64,000 nucleotides of DNA from NCBI GenBank assembly GCA_031761405.1, contig JASEVX010000374.1:93997-157996 (forward strand), in the 5' to 3' direction. This document shows, piece by piece, positions 44,847-54,359 of this stretch. The translations under genes and the position numbers were made by a program. Numbering within the stretch: position 1 is the stretch's first letter; each line of letters starts with the position of its first letter. The stretch is from Serripes groenlandicus. Its lineage: Eukaryota; Mollusca; Bivalvia; Cardiida; Cardiidae. The notes below the pieces were generated by a model. The model searched no databases. It was not told the origin of the DNA and saw only the letters and a list, made by a program, of their open reading frames with translations.

Positions 44847-45118
44847 TTCAAACTTGGTAACAAGGTTAAATGCCTTAAGGGCTAGGCCAAGTTCGATCGT
44901 CACTTTCTGTAGACTTTATTCGGTGGAGTTATGGCCCCTTATTTAACAAAAAATGTTGTTTGTTGCTGTTTCCGTGCAATAACTGCCACAAATGTTAACC
45001 GTTAATACATGTTCAATAAAAAGTCTACTGACATGTTTAAACCTAATCTCAACATTTTCCTACAATATTTCCTGCAAGCGGGGGATAAAAATTTCATGAA
45101 TTTGCTTGTTTTTATCAG

Positions 45119-45302
45119 GTTTTGTGGTGACCCAGTTGTCCACGTCTGTTGGCTCCGATGGTCACAGTATTGCAGTCATGGAGAGCGGGGGGAGGTGTTT
45201 AGCTGGGGGGATGGAGACTATGGGAAGTTAGGTCATTGAAACAGTGATAGGCAGAGACAACCCCAACAGATAGAACCGTTGAAGGGGGAGGAAGTTTTAC
45301 AG
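45119..45302 (+). pseudogene. HERC1-like: HERC1-like RLD2 exon with +2 shift and stop
   Basis: Acceptor TTTATCAG, donor TTACAG|GTAAGT. It reads (G)FVVTQLSTSVGSDGHSIAVMESG; a G run (45187-45192) is two bases too long. The shifted frame reads EVFSWGDGDYGKLGH, then TGA where Gly is expected, then NSDRQRQPQQIEPLKGEEVLQ. HERC1 reads SGEVFSWGDGDYGKLGHGNSDRQ here. Exon length modulo three agrees with a two-base insertion. Confidence 0.85.
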
Positions 45303-45778
45303 GTAAGTTTACATATCTTAACAGTCTGTTAACCCTTTTCAACATAAGACAAATCAGCAGCAGAAAAAGTATTGGCAAAAATTTATAAAATCTGTGTAAT
45401 CTGTAAACATTACAGGCATATTTATTGCTCACGATCAATATGATTATATTGCTAGATCTTAACTTTGCCATTTTAATTCCCTTAACCTTTTCCTTAATGA
45501 AGACACATTTTGACATTCTACAGGAGACGACTTTCTGTTCATGAATTATGCTTTCATTTCTAGACGTTTTCAGTTTAATGCCTAGATGCTTTCAGAGTTG
45601 TCTGCTGCAGATTTGTTAAAGGTGAGAGTCTTATTGACCGGCTCAGTGGTATTGTGTTTAGAAAATCTTCCTTGTTAGCAGGTGATTAGGTTCTGATCCA
45701 AGGTTGGGTCAACAAGAGACTTTAAACATTGTAGTAGGAGTTTCCCTCCTTGGTGCTCTTAATTTACAACTTGTTGAG

Positions 45779-46010
45779 ACTGCCTCGATGGTGTAGTGGT
45801 AGAGTACCCTGGGTGCGGGAGTTCTAAGGGTTGCCAAAGACTTTAAAGATTCTAGTAATGGCTGCCATCCTTTGCGCTCAGGTTGTTGGGTAAGCATTAA
45901 AACTAAATGGCTGGTGTCAGAATAAATGGACCAGTAGTACTGGTAACTTACCCAGGAAATGCTGTGATATAACTGATTTTTTCTTTAAAGTGGCGTAGAA
46001 CACTACACAA
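45779..46010 (+). mobile_element. tRNA-derived SINE, family T
   Basis: Head GATGGTGTAGTGGTAGAGT, tail CTGGTAACTTACCCAGGAAA and AAAGTGGCGTAGAACAC, matching the copy at 32455. The B box is eroded. Confidence 0.6.
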
Positions 46011-46174
46011 TAATTACAACAGTTTTTTAGGATAAACTTACCTGTAATAGAGGTAACGTTCCCATGAAAATTGCTGTGAAATTACTTGAACAATGTTGCA
46101 AGTTTACTTTAATACATTACATCATAGGAAAAGAAGCATTAGCAGTATTAAACCTCTATTCATTCCTGTTACAG

Positions 46175-46308
46175 GCATCCTGTCGTTTTAAGCACAGGAA
46201 GTTATTTACGTTTGGTAATGGGGACTATGGACGCTTGGCTTAGGAACAACCACCAACATGAAAATACCCAATAGAGCAGCAGCTTTAAAGGCTTTCCAGA
46301 TTGGATTT
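46175..46308 (+). pseudogene. HERC1-like: HERC1-like RLD2 exon with internal deletion and frameshift
   Basis: Acceptor GTTACAG, donor GGATTT|GTAAGT. It reads ASCRFKH then jumps to RKLFTFGNGDYGRL; about eight codons (the SAVVT.DG of HERC1) are missing. At 46239 one G is lacking, giving a TAG, while the restored frame reads GLGTTTNMKIPNRAAALK.FQIG. HERC1 reads FGNGDYGRLGLGNTSNKK.PERVTALEGYQIG. Confidence 0.8.
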
Positions 46309-46319
46309 GTAAGTCTTTC

Positions 46320-46657
46320 TGTAACCCTTTCCCACTTTTACACAGCAAACGACTTTTGAAAATGTTGAAACAAATGAAGAAATTGCATTTAATGAGTAAT
46401 TTCTTCTTTGCCACAATGTTTTCAACTTTAACCCTTTCCCTCATATAGACACTTTCTGATGCCTCTGCAGCAGACGGCTTTTTGAAAACATAGTGACAAA
46501 AGAAGAAATTGCACAAAATGTGCAATTTCTCCTTTTGCCACAATGTTTTCCACTTTTTGTCATAGGTTATACATTCAATTATGGAGATTTTCTATTTTTT
46601 GACAAAATACTTTCTAAGTCGTCTGCTTCAGAATTGCCGTATGAGGGAATGGGTTAA
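46320..46657. mobile_element. Two piggyBac-like MITEs, the second complete (46428-46657)
   Basis: The second copy has TTAA at both ends, CCCTTTCCCTCATATAG and TATGAGGGAATGGG termini, and TCTGCAGCAGACGGC and GTCTGCTTCAGAATTG arms. The first (46320-46431) is a half copy joined to it at the shared TTAA. A further fragment runs to 46775. Confidence 0.65.
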
Positions 46658-46935
46658 TAGATAATTACACTCTCCTTTCTCTCCTTTATGGAGAGTTTTG
46701 GCATAATATTTTATATGCCGAAATGATTTTAAAGTTGTCTGCTGCAGATTTGTTGTATGTGGAAAAGTATTAATCTTCTTCCTATTACAGACAATGTTTT
46801 GATGTCTTTGCATGATTTCAATGTATAGAAATTGTGTGTGCTCTTCTTCTCCTGTTATTTTAGAGAGAACTTCAAAAGTGGAGATTTTTTCAACCAAAAC
46901 TGATGAGGAATATTTTTTCATCAACAGTTTGGCGC

Positions 46936-46970
46936 CTTGTGGTTTGAACTTAACCTTGTGTATGTTGACT
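46936..46970 (+). repeat. Partial copy of the 5' end of the exon at 47076
   Basis: CTTGTGGTTTGAACTTAACC followed by TTGTGTATGT repeats the exon's CATGTGGTTTGAACCATACC followed by TTGTGTATGT about 143 bp upstream. It is followed by a small inverted repeat (AGAAATCGGCTTT / AAAGCCAATTTCT) at 46988-47021. Confidence 0.65.
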
Positions 46971-47075
46971 AATTAATTGCCGTTACAAATAGAAATCGGC
47001 TTTAAAAAAGCCAATTTCTAAAGACATTAAATGTATGTTTTAATGTTGTTAAAATATTTCTTTGTTTTCTGTTAG

Positions 47076-47301
47076 GTGTCATGTGGTTTGAACCATACCT
47101 TGTGTATGTCCACTGATGGATCCACAGTCTGGTCATTTGGGGATGGAGACTATGGTAAACTGGGGCATGGTAACACAAACCGAGTGCTCACCCCACAGAA
47201 AATAGATACTCTACAAGGTGTTACAGCTAGGAAGGTTTTATGTGGGGCACAGTTCTCCCTGATCCTTGCTAAAGGGGGAGGTGTCTATACTTGTGGACAT
47301 G
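47076..47301 (+). CDS. HERC1-like: HERC1-like RLD2 exon (two RCC1 repeats), intact
   Basis: Acceptor TCTGTTAG, donor CATG|GTAAGA, phase 0 in and 1 out. It reads VSCGLNHTLCMSTDGSTVWSFGDGDYGKLGHGNTNRVLTPQKIDTLQG ... KVLCGAQFSLILAKGGGVYTCGH. All landmarks of the HERC1 segment VACGLNHTLAVSADGS.VW.FGDGDYGKLG are present. No lesion in 75 codons. Confidence 0.85.
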
Positions 47302-47639
47302 GTAAGACTTGGGTTATTTTTTATTGCATCGAAATTGCAGCTGATGTATTGACTATTTTTCAGTCCATCCTTCTTGCATCAGCATTCGGTTAACCTTTGA
47401 AAGTTTAATTTCATATCTCAGACACTACTTGTGTAACTTTTGCAATTATCTGCAGTAACAGTTGTCAAAAGAGGATGGCAAACAATCATACTTAACAAGA
47501 TGTAAATAAATACATGGGACATTTCATGTACAGTCTTAGATACGGACCTAAATGCAAAGGTTTACAGAAGTCTGATTCAAACTAACTTAATTCATTTTTG
47601 CATTAACCTTACGCTAAAGTTACAAACTGTTACTGCATA

Positions 47640-47822
47640 CAACAAATCTGCACCAGATGACGGAAAATCTAAATAAATGAAAGTATTTTTTATTGAATAA
47701 AGATGATAACATTGTGGCAAAAGGAGAAATTAATAATTATGACCATTTTCTTTGGCCTCTATCTTTTCAAAAGTTGTCTGCTGCAGAGGAGTCAGAAAGC
47801 ATCTGTATGTGGGAAAGGGCTT
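47640..47822. mobile_element. piggyBac-like MITE, degenerate
   Basis: TGCATACAACAAATCTGCACC on the left (20-base core TGCATACAACAAATCTGCAC), a GGCAAAAGGAGAAATTAAT arm and GTCTGCTGCAGAGGAGTC with GTGGGAAAGGG on the right. Confidence 0.5.
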
Positions 47823-48354
47823 GCGTTTAAATGCATATCTGAGACACTACTTGTCACATGTCGATGAAATTTTAAATAAGATTTTGCTTGATGAATATGA
47901 TTGATAACAGCCATCATTTGGTGTCTTTACAGTTTCAAGTGTTTAATAAATACCTTTTAAGTACTTATTCTTTTGTAATAATGGAAGCTGCATGCAATAT
48001 AGCCATATCCCTATTCAGAGGTTTCATGTTGATTTATTGATCATAGTTAAATAGGTCACGAAAATACGGGTAGGAAGGTTTAACAGTTCCTTGAAACTTG
48101 TTTGTTGTAGAAAAAATATTGAAGTTTCTTTTAACATTGAACTTTTATTTTTTTAGTTCTAAGATCTAAACTTTGTATGTGGTGTTCTACTTTCCAAGTT
48201 TCTTAACCTTCAATGCTTGGCAGAATATGAAAAATCTAAGGAAATATATTGCCTGTCAAATAGAAATTTCTACATTACATAATACTTTAACGTGAAATAG
48301 AAATAAAGCATTCCCTTTGGACGAGAAAGAAGGACACCATATAAACCAAAGGGA

Positions 48355-48395
48355 AAGTTGTCTATTTACTTGTGGACAGGGTAAGACTTCTTGGG
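48355..48395 (+). repeat. Copy of the 3' end and donor of the exon at 47076
   Basis: TTGTCTATTTACTTGTGGAC followed by AGGGTAAGACTT resembles GTGTCTATACTTGTGGACAT followed by GGTAAGACTT at 47280-47310. The copy has CAG (Gln) where the exon has CAT (His); Gln is the residue in HERC1. Confidence 0.65.
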
Positions 48396-48525
48396 GTTTT
48401 TGTTTAAATTTTCTGACCATGGTTATCAAGGGAATTGTAGCACATACAGCGTAATTGTCCAACAGAGCATATTGTCTCTACAATGCGTAAAACATACAGT
48501 CAATCCTTGTAGCTAATAATCTTAT

Positions 48526-50901
48526 TATGTCTCCCCCTGTATACAGGGGAGATATATTGTTTTTGTCCTTGATGTCTGTCTGTCTGTCTGTTCGTCCCCA
48601 AAATCTTGTCCGATCCATATCTCCCAGACGGCTTGAAGGATTTTCATGAAACTTGGGTCACATGTTCACCTCATCAAGGCGACGTGCAGAACCCGCGTCT
48701 CGACAATATAGGGTCAAGGTCAAGGTCACGCTTGAAGGTCAAAGGTTTGAGGCTTTATTTCGTGTCCGCTCCATATCTCCCAGACGGCTTGAAGGATTTT
48801 CATGAAACTTGGGTCACATGTTCACCTCATCAAGGCAACGTGCAGAACCCGCGTCTCGACAATATAGGGTCAAGGTCACGCTTGAAGGTCAAAGGTTTGA
48901 GGCTTTATTTCGTGTCCGCTCCATATCTCCGAGACGGCTTGAAGGATTTTCATGAAACTTAGGTCACATGTTCACCTCATCAAGGCGACGTGCAGAACTC
49001 GCGTCTCGACAATATAGGGTCAAGGTCAAGGTCACGCTTGAAGGTCAAAGGTTTGAGGCTTTATTTCGTGTCCGCTCCATATCTCCGAGACGGCTTGAAG
49101 GATTTTCATGAAACTTGGGTCACATGTTCACCTCATCAAGGCGACGTGCAGAACCCGCGTCTCAACAATATAGGGTCAATGTCAAGGTCACGCTTGAAGG
49201 TCAAAGGTTTGAGGCTTTATTTCGTGTCCGCTCCATATCTCCCAGACGGCTTGAAGGATTTTCATGAAACTTGGGTCACATATTCACCTCATCAAGGTGA
49301 CGTGCAGAACTTGCGTCTCGACAATATAGGGTCAATGTCAAGGTCACGCTTGAAGGTCAAAGGTTTGAGGCTTTATTTTGTGTCCGCTCCATATCTCCCA
49401 GATGGCTTGAAGGATTTTAATGAAACTTCGGTCACATGTTCACCTCATCAAGGCGACGTGCAGAACCCGTGTCTCGACAATATAGGGTCAAGGTCAAGGT
49501 CACGCTTGAAGGTCAAAGGTTTGAGGCTTTATTTCGTGTCCGCTCCATATCTCCAAGACGGCTTGAAAGATTTTCATGAAACTTGGGTCACATGTTCACC
49601 TCATCAAGGCGACGTGCATAACCCGTGTCTCGACCATACCGGGTCAAGGTCAAGGTCACGTTTGAAGGTCAAAGGTTTGAGGCTTTATTTTGTGTCAACT
49701 CCATATCTCCAAGACGGTTTGAAGTATTTTCATGAAACTTGGGTCAGATGTTCACCTCATCAAGGGGACGTGCAGAACCCGCGTCTCGACCATACTGGGT
49801 CAAGGTCACGCTTGAAGGTCAAAGGTTTGAGGCTTTATTTTGTGTCCACTCCATATCTCCTTAAAGGATTTTCATGATACTTGGGTCACATGTTCACCTC
49901 ATCAAGGCGACGTGCAGAACCCGCGTCTCGACCATACCGGTTCAAGGTCAAGGTCACGCTTGAAGGTCAAAGGTTTTAGGCTTTATTTCGTGTCCACTCA
50001 ATATCTCCAAGACGGCTTGAAGGATTTTCATGAAACTTGGGTCAGATGTTCACCTCGTCAAGGCGACGTTCAGAACCCGCGTCTCGACCATACTGGGTCA
50101 AGGTCAAGGTCACGCTTGAAGGTCAAATGTTTGAAGCTTTATTTTGTGTCCGCTCCATATCTCCTTAAAGGATTTTCATGAAACTTGGGTCACATGTTCA
50201 CCTCATCAAGGCGACGTGCAGAACCCGCGTCTCCACCATACCGGTTAAAGGTCAAGGTCACGCTTGAAGGTCAAAGGTTTTAGACTTTATTTTGTGTCCA
50301 GTCAATATCTCCAAGACGGCTTGAAGGATTTTCATGAAAATTTGGTCACATGTTCACCTCATCAAGGCGACGTGCAGAACCCGCGTCTCGAACATACTGG
50401 GTCAAGGTCAAGGTCACGCTTGAAGGTCAAAGGTTTGAGGCTTTATTTTGTGCCGCTCCATATCTCCAAAACAGCTTAAAGAATTTTCATGAAACTTGGG
50501 TCACATGTTCACCTCATCAAGGCGACGTGCAGAACCCGCGTCTCGACCATACCGGTTCAAGGTCAAGGTCACGCTTGAAGCTCAAAGGTTTTAGGCTTTA
50601 TTTCCTGTCCACTCAATATCTCCAAGACGGCTTGCTTATGTTTAGCAACAGTTGTTAACTGTTTTGAAGAATACTTCAGTCTTGAATGTTACAGCTGCAG
50701 TAAAAATATGTGTTTCTGTAAACCATTTGAAATCATGTCCACTTTGTACCAGGTCAAGACAAAACATTAGTATTTAAAAATTGAGTACTGTCCAACTTGG
50801 TCAAATTTTTGTTTGTCTGCTTTATAGGTTGGAATGTTTTGAGAGATTTTGACAGATATTTGAGGGGGAGACATATGTTTTTGTCAAAACAATTCTAGTT
50901 T
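48526..50901 (+). mobile_element. HINE-like element, family C, copy 2
   Basis: It begins TATGTCTCCCCCTGTATACA, has a brief GTCT microsatellite, about thirteen 156-bp units, then a 3' part with TTTATAGGTTGGAATGTTTT, GGGGGAGACATATG and AATTCTAG, shared with copy 1. Units after about 49610 are a diverged subtype (CATACCGGGTCAAGG). Long plus-strand frames through the array are not genes. Confidence 0.85.
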
Positions 50902-50971
50902 TAGATTAATTTCTGTGAAAACATTCAAGGACAAAAAAGATTGAAAGATTGTTTTATTTATTTGTTTGTAG

Positions 50972-51160
50972 ATCGCTTGATTGGTCAGCCTGATAGTCGA
51001 GCGAGATACCACATGAAGATGCAGACGATCCCTGCACTTAACAGTTACTTTATTGATGACATTGCTATTAGGGTTGACCACTGTCTGGCTCTAACAAGCT
51101 CTGGTGATATTTTTGCCTGGGGTAATAATGCAGATGGTCAATTAGGTCTCGGACACACCA
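50972..51160 (+). pseudogene. HERC1-like: HERC1-like RLD2 exon truncated by a HINE
   Basis: Acceptor TTTGTAG. Joined to the exon ending at 47301 it reads DRLIGQPDSRARYHMKMQTIPAL ... IDDIAIRVDHCLALTSSGDIFAWGNNADGQLGLGHT, matching DRLIGLPEGRARNHNRPQQIPVL ... HTLAL.S.GDVYAWGSN.EGQLGLGHT of HERC1. At GLGHT the sequence becomes AGCTCACCTG, the 5' end of family A, and the rest of the repeat and all downstream HERC1 sequence (including HECT) are absent. Confidence 0.8.
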
Positions 51161-51844
51161 GCTCACCTGTCAGATTCCAAGATAATTTGGCAGAAATGTT
51201 TTGAGTGACTCTCTACAAAATCTGTTCAAGCCATATTGTTTTCGTTGACAAAATTCTGGTTTCCATGGCAACGAAACGAAAAAAACTTCAAAATTCTTCT
51301 TCTCCCAAACTGGTTGGCAGATTTTCAAATAATTTTGTAGAAATGTTCCTTGGATGACCCTCTACCAGATTCCTTCAAGCCATGTTGATTGGTTGAAAAA
51401 CACGGCTGCCAGGGGGGGGGGGGGGGGAGGGGGGGGGCTATTTTGCCTTATATGGCTATAGTGAAAACTTAAAAAAACTTCTTCTCCGAAATTGTCAGGC
51501 CGATTTTCAAATAATTTTGTAGAAATGTTCCTTGGATGACCCACTTTCAGAAGATTCCTTCAAGCCATGTTGATTGGTCAAAAAACATGGCCGCCAGTGG
51601 GCAGGGCTATTTTGCATTATATGGATGATAGTGAAAACTTAAAAAATCTTCTCCTCCAAAAGTATCTGGCCGATTTTCAAATAATTTTGTAGAAATGTTT
51701 CTAGGGTGACCCTCTATCAGATTCCTTCAAGCCAAGTTGATTCGTCAGAAAGTATGGCTGCCAGGGAACGGGGCTTATATAGCTAAAGTGAAAAAAAAAA
51801 AAAAATCAGGTGAGCGATTCAAGGGCCATCATGGCCCTCTTGTT
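51161..51844 (+). mobile_element. HINE-like element, family A, copy 6, internally deleted, in an exon
   Basis: The 5' AGCTCACCTG is joined directly to core sequence (TCAGATTCCAAG), so the leader and microsatellite are missing. About three core units follow, with a 20-base G/A run at 51410-51437, then CAGGTGAGCGATTC, GGGCCATCATGGCCC, CTCTTGTT. Confidence 0.75.
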
Positions 51845-52234
51845 TACTATAATACAGGAAGATAACTGTGTAATTAACTAATTACTATGAACAAGACATT
51901 CAAGTAAATCATTTTGAGCTATAACACAGAGATGACACTTGTACATGATAACTAACATTAAGTAGATCATTTTGAACTACATATTGTGTCACTAAGGGAG
52001 AATCATTTCTTTTGTTAAATGGCCCAAGATGTAAATTTTAAAAGTAAAACTGTAAGTTTACTAGCATTTGTCAACAGTAAGAGGCATTCATGAGTAAAAA
52101 GCATTGTGACAAAAGGAGAAATTGCACGTATGGAGCAATTTCTTCCTCTGTTTCCATGTTTTCAAAAAGCTGTCTGCTGCAGAGGCGTCAGAAAGTGTCT
52201 ATTTGAGGAAAAGGGTGATTGAAATATTATAATT
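51845..52234. other. No gene seen; MITE half at about 52090-52216
   Basis: AAAGGAGAAATTGCACG and GCTGTCTGCTGCAGAGGCG with GGAAAAGGGTGA indicate a right-hand MITE half. The preceding 240 bp show no exon resuming from the interrupted RCC1 repeat. Confidence 0.5.
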
Positions 52235-53316
52235 AGCTCCACTGGCTGAAAGCCTGTCTAGCTTATGTCATGGCGAATTGTAAGTCATGCGTGTGTGCAT
52301 GCATTAACTTTTTGCTTCAAACGACTTCTCCTCCCTAACCACTTGGCCAATTGGAGTGAAACTTTCTAGGAAGCATCCTCTCAATGTCCTGTCCTAAATC
52401 TTTATTTTTTTTGGATCCATGGTTTCTGGTTTCCATGGCAACCGAAAGAAAAAAATAGTGAAAACTTAAAAAAATCTTCTCTGACGAAAGTGTCAGGCCG
52501 ATTTTCAAATAATTTTGTAGAAATGTTCCTTGGGTGACCCTCTATCAGATTCCTTCAAGCCAAGTTGATTGGTTAAAAAACATGGTCACCAGGCGGGGCT
52601 ATTTTGCCTTATATGGCTATAGTGAAAACTTAAAAAATCTTCTTCTCCGAAAGCGTCCTGCTGATTTTCAAATAATTTTGTAGAAATGTTCCTTGGGTGA
52701 CCCTCTATCAGATTTATTCAAGCCAAGTTGATTTGACGAAAAACATGTTCGCCTGGGGGGGGGGCTATTTTACCTTATATGGCTATAATGAAAACTTAAA
52801 ATATCTTTACCTCAAAAAGTGTTTGGCAAATTTTCAAATAATTTTGTAGAAATGTTCCTTGGGAGACCCTCTATCAGATTCCTTCAAGCCATGCTGATTA
52901 GTCAAAAAAAATGGCCGTCAGAGGGTGGGGCTATTTTGCCTTATATGGCTATAGTGAAAACTTAAAAAATCTTCTCCTCCGAAAGTGTAAGGCTGATTTT
53001 CAAATAATTTTGTAGAAATGTTCCTAGGGTGACCCTCTATCAGATTCCTTCAAGCCATGTTGATTGGTTGAAAACTATGGCTGCCAGGGGGTGTGGGGGC
53101 TATTTTGCCTTATATGGCTATTGTGAAAACTTAAAATATCTTTACCTCAAAAAGTGTTTGGCAAATTTTCAAATAATTTTGTAGAAATGTTCCTAGGATG
53201 GTCCTCTATCAGATTCCTTCAACAATGTTGATTGGTCAAAAACATGGCCATCAGGAGGCGGGGCTGTTTGGAGATTTTATTTTTGCCTAATGGCCATTGA
53301 GCGATACTGGCCCTTT
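52235..53316 (+). mobile_element. HINE-like element, family A-prime, copy 2
   Basis: AGCTCCACTGGCTGAAAG start, leader with AACCACTTGGCCAATTGG, about five units, and the 3' end GAGCGATACTGGCCC. The usual CCTCTTGTT is replaced by TTTCTCTG, so the 3' end is damaged. Confidence 0.75.
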
Positions 53317-53805
53317 CTCTGTCTAGATTCCAGAGAGTACTGGTACATGTACATAAGAAGAATTAATTTCACAATGAAATTATTGATCACAAAAGGAAAA
53401 AGCACATTATGAGATTTAACTTCAGACATAAAGTTTAAAGATTTTCTGTTGCATCATTATTGTCTACAGCCTATATACATTCAAAGGTCAGTTTACTATA
53501 TTTTTCTATGTATATTCAAGTTGATATGTTCTCATCATGCAACAGAATTTACATGGACAAAATATGTCCCCAATTTTTCAATTGTTGAACATAATAATGG
53601 GAAGAAAAGTTTGAAATTTTTAACACAATTGTACATTTTGACCTGTTGATTTTTTTGCAAAAGGATTGGAAGAAATATTTGAACGGAAACAAAATCACAG
53701 GCTCTTTTTAAAAAAAAATTTACCCAAATTTAACCAATCTACAGCAGACAACTTTGAAAATATCTTTGCAAGCTCACTTTGGTACAGCATGTTTCCTATT
53801 TTATT
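53317..53805. other. No gene or clear repeat recognised
   Basis: AT-rich sequence with one 66-codon frame lacking motifs or splice context. A MITE arm (CTACAGCAGACAACTTTG) lies near 53740. Confidence 0.4.
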
Positions 53806-54088
53806 ACTCAGTTTACCGTAGCTCAGTCAGTAGAGACACAGGCTGTTAATCCAAGGGTTGTGAGTTTGAACCCCAGCTTGGCCTACATTCCTTCCGACAT
53901 TTGATGTGACTACCACCAATGGGCTTTCAGACTATGTGGAAAAGCAGCCAGTTGTTTGGAAAGAATGTTGTGTGAAGTACTGGTATGAGAAAGCCAAGAA
54001 ACATATGAGTAGTTGAACTGGCTGCCGTGATATGACTGAAAGATTGATGAAAATGGTGTTAAACCCCAATTAATCAATCAAACTATTT
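53806..54088 (+). mobile_element. Complete tRNA-derived SINE, family S
   Basis: Head GTAGCTCAGTCAGTAGAGAC (A box) and GGTTGTGAGTTTGAACCCC (B box), body with GTGGAAAAGCAGCCAG and TGAAGTACTGGTATGAG, 3' end GGTGTTAAACCCC followed by AATCAATCAA. It is the forward-oriented counterpart of the copies at 17834 and 19501. Confidence 0.8.
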
Positions 54089-54359
54089 TATTACCTAAGA
54101 CTTTGAGAAAACTTGTTCATCTAATACCCTTCTTCTCATTGTATACTTAATATGTGTAGCCTATTTTTGGGGGTAAAAAGTATAAATTTTGATGTATTTT
54201 GGTTGTATTAGAGAATTGGACATTGTTGGTTAAGTTACAGGTCAATTTGACAGAAAATCCACAGGTAAAATGAGTCTATCCTTGTAAGCCTGTGTGGCAT
54301 TCTTAGGCTGATCAGGATCAATACTTTACGCAGAGTCCACAATGTTGTGCTCGCAGGGC

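Larger units (their letters stand above)
40569..45003 (+). mobile_element. HINE-like element, family F, with three nested insertions
   Basis: It begins TATAACCCCGCTG, with its partner GGGGGGTTAT at 40599 and a GTCT microsatellite (40618-40685). The core unit has TTTCCGTGCAATAACTGCC, CAAACTTGGTAACAAGG and GGAGTTATGGCCCCTTA. It is interrupted by family A (40735-41998), family B (42323-43643) and family G (44117-44846) and resumes each time. No 3' terminus with CTCTTGTT is found; the last unit fades at about 45003. Confidence 0.75.
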
